Positions 11,183-25,526 of a stretch of 64,000 nucleotides of DNA are shown here, piece by piece. A model generated the notes under the pieces. It saw only the letters and a list, made by a program, of their open reading frames with translations. It did not search any database and was not told the DNA's origin. Each line of letters starts with the position of its first letter. Positions within the stretch are counted from its first letter, which is position 1. The stretch comes from Haematococcus lacustris (Eukaryota > Chlorophyta > Chlorophyceae > Chlamydomonadales > Haematococcaceae): the NCBI GenBank assembly GCA_030144725.1, contig JASKMD010000004.1, positions 8,425,329 through 8,489,328 of the forward strand. Reading direction: 5' to 3'. The position numbers and the translations under genes were made by a program.

Positions 11183-13180
11183 GGTCACCCCCGCCATTGG
11201 CTGCACCCCCATCGCTCAAGAGATAACTTTCTAACTCATTTCTGCACGGATGAGGCCGCCGATTTGTGCGATGAGTTGCTGATGGCCCGAATAGAGTGCA
11301 GCCAGCCCCAGCGTTTTGCCGGGTGGCTGGCCCCCAACACGCGACGTGTTCTGGAGCGTCGCAGACACATTTAGCGACGGCTATAGGCAGCCTGGACCCA
11401 GAGCGGCGTGAATGGCGCATCCTGACTGGACATGCCAACTTTTCAGGTTAGCACGCATCAGTGCTGCAACGTCCTAGCACGAATCGAGACCCTCCCCCAA
11501 GCTCACTTGCTGCTTCCCGGCCTGTTTCCTTGACCCCCGCTCCAAAGTGTCACCTTTTGTCATCAAACGGCGCCTCTGCAGGTCGATGGCATTGCGGGTT
11601 GGGAGCGTGACTGCGATTGCGGATTGTTGCTGAAAACAGGTTCAGTCCACATGTTGCAGCCATTTTTAGGTTGCACACAATTTCCTGATTACTGGTGCTT
11701 GTGGCTTCTGAGCAACCTCGAACGGCAAAAATTAGTGAAAAACATGCAGACACTGAGCTGGGAAAAGTGTTTGCCGTTGTGCAGGCCTGTAATTACTCCT
11801 ACAAATTAATCCCTGCGTTTTTCCCTGCGTTTTAGGCCAACCTTGTCCGATTGGACTGAAGTTTTGATAGATGGTGTTTTGCTGAAAATAAAACATATTG
11901 TTTTTTGAGAAAAGTTTTCAAAAAACAATATGTTTTATTTTCTGCAAAATACCATCTATCAAATTTTCAGTCCAATCGGACAAGGTTGGCCTAAAACGCA
12001 GGAAAAAACGCAGGGATTAATTTGTAGGAGTGAAACGCCATGGTTAACAAGAAAAGGGGGGCAAAGGCTAGATGTGCCGGTGCGCAACACTCCTACAAAT
12101 TAATCCCTGCGTCCGTCCCTGCGTGTTGACCGACCTTGTCCGATCGGGCTGAAGTTCTGATAGATGGTAGTTTGCAGAAAATAAAACATATTTTCTCTGA
12201 TTAAATATTTTAAAAAAATCAAAGGCGGCTGCGCTGTGGCCCTGTGGCTAGAGTGCAGGGATGAGTGCAGGGATAGGTTGCGGGCCACAGCGCAACAGCT
12301 GTTGATTTTTTCAAAATAATTTTCTTGCAAAATATGTTTTATTTTTTGCAAACTACCATCTATTAAAATTTCAGCCCGATCGGACAAGGTTGGAAACACG
12401 CAGGGACGGACGCAGGGATTAATTTGTAGGAGTGAAAAAGCGAGGGAGGTTATGGCACAGCGCAGGGCTGCTGAGGCTGAAGCCAAGGCCCAGGCTGGTG
12501 CTGCTGAGGCTGAGGCCCAGGCACAGGCTGATGCTGGTGCTTATGAGGCACAGTTGCACCAGCTGCAGCCTGAATTGCAGCAGAGGGAGCAACAAGTTAC
12601 TGACACCGAACGCTTGCAACATCTACAGCATCAGCTGCAGGACCTGCAGCAGGATGAACTTCAACGTAAGGAGCAGCAGGTGGCTGAGCAGCAACAGCAG
12701 CTGCAGCAGCAGCATGCAGACATGCACCTGAGGGAGCAGCAGTTGGCTGAGCAGCAACACCAGCTGCAGCAGCAGCAGGCAGACATGCGGCAGAGGGAGC
12801 AGCAGGTGGCTCAGCAGCAGCAACAGGTGCAGCAGCAGCAGGCGGACCTGCAGCTGAGGGAGCAGCAGGTGGCTCAGCACCAGCAACAGGTGCAGCAGCA
12901 GCAGGCGGACCTGCAGCAGAGGGAGCAGCAGGTGGCTCAGCAGAAGCACCAGGTGCAGCAGCAACAGGCGGACCTGCAGCAGAGGGAGCAGCAGGTGGCT
13001 CAGCAGCAGCAACAGGTGCAGCAGCAGCAGGCGGACCTGCAGCTGAGGGAGCGCTAGGTGAGGGTGGGCTAGAGAAGTTGGTGGGTGATGCCCAGAATGC
13101 CAGGGCTGCTGCAGGCGCTATAGGAGGGGGAGTTGCTACAATAGGAGGTGCCGCTGGGGGTGCAGACGTGAGGGTTGACT
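11183..13180 (+). mobile_element. Transposon E, left-end fragment, unit 2
   Basis: Array duplicate of 6537-8534 with the same terminus, MITEs and truncated transposase. Confidence 0.85.
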
Positions 13181-13311
13181 GCAAGCTAGCTAGCAACAAG
13201 CTGCCACCAACCACCTCAAAGTTGCTGAAAAACCAGCTGCAAGAGTTGTGGGTTGTGGTGGGCAATGGGCAGCCCACCGTGAAGCAAGTGCGGAACATGC
13301 ACATAGTGTAA
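12040..13311 (+). pseudogene. Truncated E transposase, unit 2
   Basis: Array copy of 7394-8665 with the same MITE interruption, the same frame break after the coiled coil and the same run-off into the linker. It has a few substitutions, such as GCATGCAGACATG in place of GCAGGCAGACATG. Confidence 0.75.
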
Positions 13312-15512
13312 CGTGCGGGAATCGTTAACCACGCACCCCACAGGTTGACCTAGCCTAGATGCCAAATACACGAGCTTAGAGCGGGGTAGCTCGTTGGGTT
13401 CTGAACCCACTGTTCCCATTACAGGGTCCAGGTATCTCATGGCCAACGTCACACTTGCATGCGCCCTACAACTGTAACACATAGCTGACTGGTTGGATGC
13501 TCTGGCGGTCCACATGTCACCTGTCACAAACTAGACCCATGCTTGCCATCACACACCTCAACAAGACACCTTGGCATGCCTTCCTGCAGCCGAATAGGAT
13601 GGCACATGGTGGTAGTGAGAGGACATGAGCTTGGGGGGTTGCATACCCATGTTAGTGTTGCACGCATCGTCAGCGCCACATGAAACTTGGGCTGTAGTTT
13701 CATTTGGGTGCAAGCAGGCCACTAGCTAAGTGGCATACCATTTCATTAGTAAACATGGTTGTGGCATGGCTGGGCGTGCCATGGGCTTGTTGTGAAGTTG
13801 TCACTCACACCTCACTTGCATGTTGCAGCAACCTTGCCTACTGTGTAAATGTGTTTGCTACGGACACATGTGTGTGACAATGGTCGCGGATGGAGCCCTG
13901 GCTAGTGCTTGGCGCCAGTCACAGGAATACCGAATTCCGGTCAGTCGAGGCATGGGACATGGGATGGTGCTGCGCCACTTACTAGATACAACTAGGACTA
14001 TAGATGCACCTCCCGCCACCGTCGCGCCCGACTGGACCGTCACGTGATGCTGCACGGTGCTGCGATAGGCATTCTGACCCGTACGACGTTATAACAGCTA
14101 GCACCCGATAGCAAGCTTGCGTCTCAAGCACAGGCTTCTGGCCAGGCACAACCATCAGCGGGATACAGCGCAAAAGGACGATTGCAATGCAGCAGGCGCA
14201 ACCGCTGTCCGTGGCCTATGGGCTCCGTTCGTCAAAATTTAAAATTTCCTCAGGGCGTGTCACAGCTGAACCTCATGTCCAATACATGACCAACATGTGT
14301 TGGCTCATGGGCTTTGAAACTAGAGACCACGGCAGAAGCACACCAGTGGCAGCAACATCAAGCCTCTTGTCTGCTAGGCTCCAAGAGGTGGGCTAAACCA
14401 CCACCTCTATACAGTCCCACTTTGTTGCTGCCAGTCTGACGACCCTTCGAATTGAATCGAGCTCTCCAGCCTTGCGTCACCGGCTAGGGAACTGAACTGT
14501 GGACCCCCTGCCAAGTTCTCAACTCTTGTCGAGTGTTCCCAAGAGGGTTTTTAGGAGCTGGCGTGTACACATGCCTACAGGCATGGGCTTGTCCTCCAAA
14601 TCCCACCCCTACAAATGGAAGGGGGGCCATGCTGCCCGCTGTGCGTGTTGTGTGAAGTCTACGCCAGCTGGCAGGACTGCCCAGGTAGAGATTCATGTGG
14701 TGGGGGAGGCAGCTTTCTATAGCTCTGGATGCAGTCATGCAGCCACCGGCCAGGTCACAGCCAAGATGTACGAAATCATGACGGCCCGCAGCAACGTGGA
14801 GTCTCCACAGGTTCCATTGGCCCACAGAACCTGCGTTGAGGCTGTTGTGGCCAGCAGCTGGGCCAGCAGCTGCGGGGGCAGGATCCAGCCAGCCAGTTGC
14901 AGCCCTTGCCCCGTCTCTTCTCCACACCCACGGAAGCAGTTGCACAGCCTGGGCCAGCCCATGCGCCCTGCCCCCACCATCTCCCAGACCAACCACCCTC
15001 GCACCCATCACAGTCCCAGCTGCAGGGTGTCCAGCCAGCACCACCCGGCCCTAGCGGCACTGATGCACCTATCGGTGCTTTTCATCCTCACTAGGCCTGC
15101 CACCCACCCACTGACCTCACCTGCTGAGGAGCAGCAGCCCATCATGTGAGTGCCCCTGCTGGATGATGTGCTAACTAGGCAAGCCGGGTGCACAGCACCA
15201 GCTGCACACTCAAACTGCAGCCTGTTTTGCCACTCCACCTAGCACCTAGCACCACCCTGCACCAGCCCTGCCCTGCACCAGCCCCGCCCCGCTCTGGCTA
15301 TGGCCATAGCCTGACCTTCGCTGACCTGCCCTGCCCGTCATTTGCTGCTGCAGTTCTCCAGCAGATACATCAAGTACCCGCACTGTTGCGCCTTCACATT
15401 CACCCTTCACCCCCTCCCCTCCCTCCCCCCTCCCCCATCTCGGTCCCACCACCTCCCAGCAAAATCCAGCCCCTGAGCACCACAGCTATGCGGTAGTTGT
15501 TTCTGTGTCCTT

Positions 15513-15828
15513 GTGAGCTTGGCCATCAGCCTGGCCTTGCCTGCTCTCTGCGCACTTGCCAGTGTGGTGGAGCTAGTGTGGTGGAGCTATGGGGCTACAA
15601 CACACTTCAAGGGCAGGCATGGTTCAGAGGGAGGGGTGGTGAAGCAGTGGCTGAGGGGTGAGATCCTGGCTGACCGTGTCGGGATGTGCAATGCATCAGA
15701 GCTTGTGCATCACTGCCATGCATATCACAAGCCTGCTACTGCTACTGACCCCAGCTAGGCTTATTGTGCTCGAGCAAGTGTGGGTCATCGGTGGTGCTTG
15801 GAGCTCAGCGCACAGGAGGTAGAGCTTT
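15513..15828 (+). pseudogene. Transposase gene F, internal fragment, unit 3
   Basis: Array copy of the unit 2 fragment, with the same motifs and the same in-frame stop. It is bounded on the right by the E terminus at 15829. Confidence 0.65.
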
Positions 15829-17826
15829 GGTCACCCCCGCCATTGGCTGCACCCCCATCGCTCAAGAGATAACTTTCTAACTCATTTCTGCACGGATGAG
15901 GCCGCCGATTTGTGCGATGAGTTGCTGATGGCCCGAATAGAGTGCAGCCAGCCCCAGCGTTTTGCCGGGTGGCTGGCCCCCAACACGCGACGTGTTCTGG
16001 AGCGTCGCAGACACATTTAGCGACGGCTATAGGCAGCCTGGACCCAGAGCGGCGTGAATGGCGCATCCTGACTGGACATGCCAACTTTTCAGGTTAGCAC
16101 GCATCAGTGCTGCAACGTCCTAGCACGAATCGAGACCCTCCCCCAAGCTCACTTGCTGCTTCCCGGCCTGTTTCCTTGACCCCCGCTCCAAAGTGTCACC
16201 TTTTGTCATCAAACGGCGCCTCTGCAGGTCGATGGCATTGCGGGTTGGGAGCGTGACTGCGATTGCGGATTGTTGCTGAAAACAGGTTCAGTCCACATGT
16301 TGCAGCCATTTTTAGGTTGCACACAATTTCCTGATTACTGGTGCTTGTGGCTTCTGAGCAACCTCGAACGGCAAAAATTAGTGAAAAACATGCAGACACT
16401 GAGCTGGGAAAAGTGTTTGCCGTTGTGCAGGCCTGTAATTACTCCTACAAATTAATCCCTGCGTTTTTCCCTGCGTTTTAGGCCAACCTTGTCCGATTGG
16501 ACTGAAGTTTTGATAGATGGTGTTTTGCTGAAAATAAAACATATTGTTTTTTGAGAAAAGTTTTCAAAAAACAATATGTTTTATTTTCTGCAAAATACCA
16601 TCTATCAAATTTTCAGTCCAATCGGACAAGGTTGGCCTAAAACGCAGGAAAAAACGCAGGGATTAATTTGTAGGAGTGAAACGCCATGGTTAACAAGAAA
16701 AGGGGGGCAAAGGCTAGATGTGCCGGTGCGCAACACTCCTACAAATTAATCCCTGCGTCCGTCCCTGCGTGTTGACCGACCTTGTCCGATCGGGCTGAAG
16801 TTCTGATAGATGGTAGTTTGCAGAAAATAAAACATATTTTCTCTGATTAAATATTTTAAAAAAATCAAAGGCGGCTGCGCTGTGGCCCTGTGGCTAGAGT
16901 GCAGGGATGAGTGCAGGGATAGGTTGCGGGCCACAGCGCAACAGCTGTTGATTTTTTCAAAATAATTTTCTTGCAAAATATGTTTTATTTTTTGCAAACT
17001 ACCATCTATTAAAATTTCAGCCCGATCGGACAAGGTTGGAAACACGCAGGGACGGACGCAGGGATTAATTTGTAGGAGTGAAAAAGCGAGGGAGGTTATG
17101 GCACAGCGCAGGGCTGCTGAGGCTGAAGCCAAGGCCCAGGCTGGTGCTGCTGAGGCTGAGGCCCAGGCACAGGCTGATGCTGGTGCTTATGAGGCACAGT
17201 TGCACCAGCTGCAGCCTGAATTGCAGCAGAGGGAGCAACAAGTTACTGACACCGAACGCTTGCAACATCTACAGCATCAGCTGCAGGACCTGCAGCAGGA
17301 TGAACTTCAACGTAAGGAGCAGCAGGTGGCTGAGCAGCAACAGCAGCTGCAGCAGCAGCATGCAGACATGCACCTGAGGGAGCAGCAGTTGGCTGAGCAG
17401 CAACACCAGCTGCAGCAGCAGCAGGCAGACATGCGGCAGAGGGAGCAGCAGGTGGCTCAGCAGCAGCAACAGGTGCAGCAGCAGCAGGCGGACCTGCAGC
17501 TGAGGGAGCAGCAGGTGGCTCAGCACCAGCAACAGGTGCAGCAGCAGCAGGCGGACCTGCAGCAGAGGGAGCAGCAGGTGGCTCAGCAGAAGCACCAGGT
17601 GCAGCAGCAACAGGCGGACCTGCAGCAGAGGGAGCAGCAGGTGGCTCAGCAGCAGCAACAGGTGCAGCAGCAGCAGGCGGACCTGCAGCTGAGGGAGCGC
17701 TAGGTGAGGGTGGGCTAGAGAAGTTGGTGGGTGATGCCCAGAATGCCAGGGCTGCTGCAGGCGCTATAGGAGGGGGAGTTGCTACAATAGGAGGTGCCGC
17801 TGGGGGTGCAGACGTGAGGGTTGACT
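15829..17826 (+). mobile_element. Transposon E, left-end fragment, unit 3
   Basis: Array duplicate of 6537-8534 with the same terminus, MITEs and truncated transposase. Confidence 0.85.
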
Positions 17827-17957
17827 GCAAGCTAGCTAGCAACAAGCTGCCACCAACCACCTCAAAGTTGCTGAAAAACCAGCTGCAAGAGTTGTGGGTT
17901 GTGGTGGGCAATGGGCAGCCCACCGTGAAGCAAGTGCGGAACATGCACATAGTGTAA
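16686..17957 (+). pseudogene. Truncated E transposase, unit 3
   Basis: Array copy essentially identical to unit 2 (12040-13311), with the same MITE, frame break and loss of the catalytic region. Confidence 0.75.
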
Positions 17958-20158
17958 CGTGCGGGAATCGTTAACCACGCACCCCACAGGTTGACCTAGC
18001 CTAGATGCCAAATACACGAGCTTAGAGCGGGGTAGCTCGTTGGGTTCTGAACCCACTGTTCCCATTACAGGGTCCAGGTATCTCATGGCCAACGTCACAC
18101 TTGCATGCGCCCTACAACTGTAACACATAGCTGACTGGTTGGATGCTCTGGCGGTCCACATGTCACCTGTCACAAACTAGACCCATGCTTGCCATCACAC
18201 ACCTCAACAAGACACCTTGGCATGCCTTCCTGCAGCCGAATAGGATGGCACATGGTGGTAGTGAGAGGACATGAGCTTGGGGGGTTGCATACCCATGTTA
18301 GTGTTGCACGCATCGTCAGCGCCACATGAAACTTGGGCTGTAGTTTCATTTGGGTGCAAGCAGGCCACTAGCTAAGTGGCATACCATTTCATTAGTAAAC
18401 ATGGTTGTGGCATGGCTGGGCGTGCCATGGGCTTGTTGTGAAGTTGTCACTCACACCTCACTTGCATGTTGCAGCAACCTTGCCTACTGTGTAAATGTGT
18501 TTGCTACGGACACATGTGTGTGACAATGGTCGCGGATGGAGCCCTGGCTAGTGCTTGGCGCCAGTCACAGGAATACCGAATTCCGGTCAGTCGAGGCATG
18601 GGACATGGGATGGTGCTGCGCCACTTACTAGATACAACTAGGACTATAGATGCACCTCCCGCCACCGTCGCGCCCGACTGGACCGTCACGTGATGCTGCA
18701 CGGTGCTGCGATAGGCATTCTGACCCGTACGACGTTATAACAGCTAGCACCCGATAGCAAGCTTGCGTCTCAAGCACAGGCTTCTGGCCAGGCACAACCA
18801 TCAGCGGGATACAGCGCAAAAGGACGATTGCAATGCAGCAGGCGCAACCGCTGTCCGTGGCCTATGGGCTCCGTTCGTCAAAATTTAAAATTTCCTCAGG
18901 GCGTGTCACAGCTGAACCTCATGTCCAATACATGACCAACATGTGTTGGCTCATGGGCTTTGAAACTAGAGACCACGGCAGAAGCACACCAGTGGCAGCA
19001 ACATCAAGCCTCTTGTCTGCTAGGCTCCAAGAGGTGGGCTAAACCACCACCTCTATACAGTCCCACTTTGTTGCTGCCAGTCTGACGACCCTTCGAATTG
19101 AATCGAGCTCTCCAGCCTTGCGTCACCGGCTAGGGAACTGAACTGTGGACCCCCTGCCAAGTTCTCAACTCTTGTCGAGTGTTCCCAAGAGGGTTTTTAG
19201 GAGCTGGCGTGTACACATGCCTACAGGCATGGGCTTGTCCTCCAAATCCCACCCCTACAAATGGAAGGGGGGCCATGCTGCCCGCTGTGCGTGTTGTGTG
19301 AAGTCTACGCCAGCTGGCAGGACTGCCCAGGTAGAGATTCATGTGGTGGGGGAGGCAGCTTTCTATAGCTCTGGATGCAGTCATGCAGCCACCGGCCAGG
19401 TCACAGCCAAGATGTACGAAATCATGACGGCCCGCAGCAACGTGGAGTCTCCACAGGTTCCATTGGCCCACAGAACCTGCGTTGAGGCTGTTGTGGCCAG
19501 CAGCTGGGCCAGCAGCTGCGGGGGCAGGATCCAGCCAGCCAGTTGCAGCCCTTGCCCCGTCTCTTCTCCACACCCACGGAAGCAGTTGCACAGCCTGGGC
19601 CAGCCCATGCGCCCTGCCCCCACCATCTCCCAGACCAACCACCCTCGCACCCATCACAGTCCCAGCTGCAGGGTGTCCAGCCAGCACCACCCGGCCCTAG
19701 CGGCACTGATGCACCTATCGGTGCTTTTCATCCTCACTAGGCCTGCCACCCACCCACTGACCTCACCTGCTGAGGAGCAGCAGCCCATCATGTGAGTGCC
19801 CCTGCTGGATGATGTGCTAACTAGGCAAGCCGGGTGCACAGCACCAGCTGCACACTCAAACTGCAGCCTGTTTTGCCACTCCACCTAGCACCTAGCACCA
19901 CCCTGCACCAGCCCTGCCCTGCACCAGCCCCGCCCCGCTCTGGCTATGGCCATAGCCTGACCTTCGCTGACCTGCCCTGCCCGTCATTTGCTGCTGCAGT
20001 TCTCCAGCAGATACATCAAGTACCCGCACTGTTGCGCCTTCACATTCACCCTTCACCCCCTCCCCTCCCTCCCCCCTCCCCCATCTCGGTCCCACCACCT
20101 CCCAGCAAAATCCAGCCCCTGAGCACCACAGCTATGCGGTAGTTGTTTCTGTGTCCTT

Positions 20159-20474
20159 GTGAGCTTGGCCATCAGCCTGGCCTTGCCTGCTCTCTGCGCA
20201 CTTGCCAGTGTGGTGGAGCTAGTGTGGTGGAGCTATGGGGCTACAACACACTTCAAGGGCAGGCATGGTTCAGAGGGAGGGGTGGTGAAGCAGTGGCTGA
20301 GGGGTGAGATCCTGGCTGACCGTGTCGGGATGTGCAATGCATCAGAGCTTGTGCATCACTGCCATGCATATCACAAGCCTGCTACTGCTACTGACCCCAG
20401 CTAGGCTTATTGTGCTCGAGCAAGTGTGGGTCATCGGTGGTGCTTGGAGCTCAGCGCACAGGAGGTAGAGCTTT
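20159..20474 (+). pseudogene. Transposase gene F, 5' side of the E insertion, unit 4
   Basis: This copy is physically connected to the complete E element. The frame runs to 20474 with the residues AQEVEL and the duplicated TTT at 20472-20474. F then resumes at 53934 in the same frame with the residues CSAPPRD. Aligned to the E transposase, the joined region has the same spacing: 46 residues from the VCS/LCS position to the downstream CACxxC cluster. This supports one ancestral gene cut by E. Confidence 0.75.
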
Positions 20475-21923
20475 GGTCACCCCCGCCATTGGCTGCACCC
20501 CCATCGCTCAAGAGATAACTTTCTAACTCATTTCTGCACGGATGAGGCCGCCGATTTGTGCGATGAGTTGCTGATGGCCCGAATAGAGTGCAGCCAGCCC
20601 CAGCGTTTTGCCGGGTGGCTGGCCCCCAACACGCGACGTGTTCTGGAGCGTCGCAGACACATTTAGCGACGGCTATAGGCAGCCTGGACCCAGAGCGGCG
20701 TGAATGGCGCATCCTGACTGGACATGCCAACTTTTCAGGTTAGCACGCATCAGTGCTGCAACGTCCTAGCACGAATCGAGACCCTCCCCCAAGCTCACTT
20801 GCTGCTTCCCGGCCTGTTTCCTTGACCCCCGCTCCAAAGTGTCACCTTTTGTCATCAAACGGCGCCTCTGCAGGTCGATGGCATTGCGGGTTGGGAGCGT
20901 GACTGCGATTGCGGATTGTTGCTGAAAACAGGTTCAGTCCACATGTTGCAGCCATTTTTAGGTTGCACACGATTTCCTGATTACTGGTGCTTGTGGCTTC
21001 TGAGCAACCTCGAACGGCAAAAATTAGTGAAAAACATGCAGACACTGAGCTGGGAAAGGTGTTTGCCGTTGTGCAGGCCTGTAATTACTCCTACAAATTA
21101 ATCCCTGCGTTTTTCCCTGCGTTTTAGGCCAACCTTGTCCGATTGGACTGAAGTTTTGATAGATGGTGTTTTGCTGAAAATAAAACATATTGTTTTTTGA
21201 GAAAAGTTTTCAAAAAACAATATGTTTTATTTTCTGCAAAATACCATCTATCAAATTTTCAGTCCAATCGGACAAGGTTGGCCTAAAACGCAGGAAAAAA
21301 CGCAGGGATTAATTTGTAGGAGTGAAACGCCATGGTTAACAAGAAAAGGGGGGCAAAGGCTAGATGTGCCGGTGCGCAACACTCCTACAAATTAATCCCT
21401 GCGTCCGTCCCTGCGTGTTGACCGACCTTGTCCGATCGGGCTGAAGTTCTGATAGATGGTAGTTTGCAGAAAATAAAACATATTTTCTCTGATTAAATAT
21501 TTTAAAAAAATCAAAGGCGGCTGCGCTGTGGCCCTGTGGCTAGAGTGCAGGGATGAGTGCAGGGATAGGTTGCGGGCCACAGCGCAACAGCTGTTGATTT
21601 TTTCAAAATAATTTTCTTGCAAAATATGTTTTATTTTTTGCAAACTACCATCTATTAAAATTTCAGCCCGATCGGACAAGGTTGGAAACACGCAGGGACG
21701 GACGCAGGGATTAATTTGTAGGAGTGAAAAAGCGAGGGAGGTTATGGCACAGCGCAGGGCTGCTGAGGCTGAAGCCAAGGCCCAGGCTGGTGCTGCTGAG
21801 GCTGAGGCCCAGGCACAGGCTGATGCTGGTGCTTATGAGGCACAGTTGCACCAGCTGCAGCCTGAATTGCAGCAGAGGGAGCAACAAGTTACTGACACCG
21901 AACGCTTGCAACATCTACAGCAT

Positions 21924-22159
21924 TGTAGCGTTCAGAAAGAACGCGCCTTAAATCTTTTCAGTGTGTGAACGCCATGCAACGCTAACCGCAGTTACAGGTG
22001 TCAGACTGCTGCAGCGCAACCAGGCTAAGACATAGAACGGCCTCCGGGGATCGAACCCGAATGGTGGGCAGCAGTACAGCCCACCACTTAACCTGCCTGT
22101 ATCACACTTCAGCAGTGACACTAGCGCCGATCCGCTTAGTGCAGAATCGGAACGCTACA
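21924..22159 (-). repeat. 3' LTR of Ty3 element 1
   Basis: 236 bp, starting TGTAGCGTTC and ending GAACGCTACA, so the LTR tips are themselves inverted repeats. It is preceded in element sense by a polypurine tract. It contains a tRNA-like segment (see findings). Confidence 0.95.
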
Positions 22160-22173
22160 TTCCTCCCCCTCCT
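22160..22173 (-). other. Polypurine tract of Ty3 element 1
   Basis: On the minus strand AGGAGGGGGAGGAA directly precedes the 3' LTR, the expected position for plus-strand DNA priming. Confidence 0.8.
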
Positions 22174-22442
22174 AAGGGATGGCCGTTCCGCCCATAGGCC
22201 ATCATGGCATGGACTCGCAGTTCATGACCGCTAATTTGGAACTCCTGCCCATCCGGACGCAGGTCGCTCACTGGAGGTTATGGTCACCATGGACCCGTCA
22301 GCCCAGGCTCACAGAGCCAGTGGACGCTGGGAACAAGACAAGCCAGGCTCACATGAGCAACTGGACCCATAGCACACCAAGGCACATAGCATGCAGCAAA
22401 GCACCCAGCACGACCACATGGAGCCCATGTCCCACGTTTAAA

Positions 22443-23419
22443 TCACAGCAAGCCATGCTGAGCCTTATACAAGTTCACGCAGTCAGGGGCATTTGCTAGA
22501 TTGCTGGCTGGCTCCCAGGTGTTGTCAGAGTCATCATAACCCTTCCACTTGACGAGGTACTCCTTTGCTTTACCTGCACGCACATGCCGGTGGTTCACAA
22601 TGCGCTCTACTTCATACTGTGGGGAATCATCTAACCAGCCCAGCTCAGTGGGGGGTAGACGACCAAAGTTGCCCTCATAGGGTCTTAGCAATGACACATG
22701 GAAGACAGGGTGAATCCTGGACATGGCTTGTGGCAAGGTCAGCTTTACAGCGTCTCTACCCACATGAGCCTCAATCCTGAAAGGCCCCACATACCGTGGC
22801 AGCAGCTTCCTGGCTTTGCCCACCATATTACGCAGGTTCATGGTACTAAGCAGCACACGGTCACCCACTTGGAACATACTGTCCGCGGATTTTCTGTGTG
22901 GATTAGCATCATTTGACTGCCGACTTTGTGCCAGTTTCATACATCTCCTGGCTTCTTGAACACCTTTCTCCCAGCCATCAGAGAAGAACTGGGCCATGGG
23001 AGGTGGCAACCGAGGTAACTCATGGGTCACCGGTGTCACTGGGGACTGTCCATAGTTAATCAGGAAAGGTGTAGACTTAATGCTTTCTTGCCATGAGTTG
23101 TTAATTGCAAACTCGGCGAACGAGAGGTGTTTAGGCCAGTCTCGTTGAGTGGGAGAGATATAATGCCGAAGCATCTCTTCCAGCACTTTGTTGTACCGCT
23201 CAACCTGCCCATTTGACTGGGGGTGATAGCTGGAGGTAAGGGAATGTTTCATGCCTACTAGCTTGCATACAGCTTGCCAGAACTTGCTCACGAATAGGGA
23301 GCCCCGATCACTCACAACTTCAGATGGTAGTCCATGATGGACAAATACCGAATCAATGAAGAGTTGTGCAAACTCAGGAGCATCCATGCTTTCCTTACAT
23401 GGCACTAGATGCACCATCT
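22443..23419 (-). pseudogene. pol: Integrase core and chromodomain of Ty3 element 1
   Basis: Continues from residue LSK at 28576 with [10 protein letters not shown]. It contains the second and third catalytic acids ([16 protein letters not shown]), the GPY-like segment ([10 protein letters not shown]), and a C-terminal chromodomain ([28 protein letters not shown]). Chromodomains on integrases direct insertion to histone-marked chromatin in characterised chromoviruses. The stop is at 22443-22445. Upstream of 23419 an apparent extension of the frame is CACTC element sequence and not part of the gene. Confidence 0.92.
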
Positions 23420-23734
23420 CACTCGTGCAAATTAAGGCCTGGCTGGCTTGAAAAACCTGAGAGTTGAGTTCTGAAACTTGGTATGTGGGTTGCTGTGACC
23501 TAGAGGATGGCAAGAATCTCTTGGGCCAAAGTGTAATTCTCACTCGGTGTCGAGTTGCTGGGCCAGGTGTGGGGCTGAGACCCTGATTTTGGCTAAGGGA
23601 GTTGGCACCGTGTGACCAAAGTGACTTTTCATGAAATGTGAGTATGAGAGGTTGTAAAGGGTGGTTACAGCTGCCCAACCTAGTAGGTGGCATGCAAAAA
23701 GTCCCAGCCTGTGATGAGCTATGGCCCGTGTCCT

Positions 23735-24627
<893 letters not shown>

Positions 24628-24879
24628 TGAAGTCACCATTAGTGTTATTGTTTCATTCAATTATGCGTGCTACAACTGCAACCAAAACTGTAACACGGTA
24701 TGCCCGGTATGGGTATAAGGTAACAAAATAATCCGGCTGCATGGAGGCTTGCATGAAGTTCACGCAAAGGAATCACGCAGGAATGCAGACTGCCCCGCCA
24801 AGCCGGCGTTAGCAGCCAGGGGCGGCCAGGAGCAGCCCAGGACAGGACATCGTCGCCAAAAGGGTAGCTACGAGCCAGG

Positions 24880-25225
24880 GTAGCTACGAGCCACGAACAC
24901 TAGCCACTAGCCATCGCCACCCAGCAACCGCACAACATGAAGCGATTAGCCACAAAAGGTAGCGGACAACAACACAGGCGGACACAACGCAGCCATCAAC
25001 AGCCAGGAGCGGAGAAGGATTAGAGGTTGCAGCCAGGAGCAGCCAGCAGAAACGGGCATATCGTAGCCGAGCCAGCCAGCCATGCGCCCAGGTTGAGCGA
25101 AGGGGCCAAGAAATGTGCGACGTGAGGGAAAGGTCATAGCGAAGATCATCGACAAATGCAAAGAAATTGCTTCTCATGTGGCTCGGGTTGCTTGCAGGTG
25201 GAGTGCCAAGAACTCAAGATAAAAA
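24880..25225 (+). other. Short conserved open frame of CACTC elements (element 2 copy, disrupted)
   Basis: Matches 49151-49357 in element 4, sharing the peptide GKVIAKIIDKCKEIASHVAR and the ending CRWSAKNSR before a stop. The element 2 copy lacks a short internal segment present in element 4 (encoding KKWRDRQGNV). Function unknown. Confidence 0.35.
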
Positions 25226-25526
25226 CAACATGCACAGCTAAGAGGTGTACTTAGTGCTTCCTCACCCTCACCATTACCATGACAATGAAGACCCTACTGC
25301 TATGCCAAGTGAGTGCCTTCGTCATGCAACACATGACTACCAGCTTGCCACGATGTTATGCCAGCCTCAACGTAAGCACGTCCCTTGCTTGCTGCAGGTC
25401 TGATGCCTACACTCCTGCCCTTGCCTACCCTGTGCCACCACCACCACCACCACCCTTGCCGTCTGGAACCACCCCCTCCACCTCCCCCTCTCCCGCCCTC
25501 TCTCACTCCCACTCCCACTCCCACTC

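Noticed and set aside
23420..23693. N-terminal extension of the integrase fragment frame
   Set aside because: The bases above 23419 belong to the 5' end of CACTC element 2; the true upstream coding sequence is at 28574 and above.
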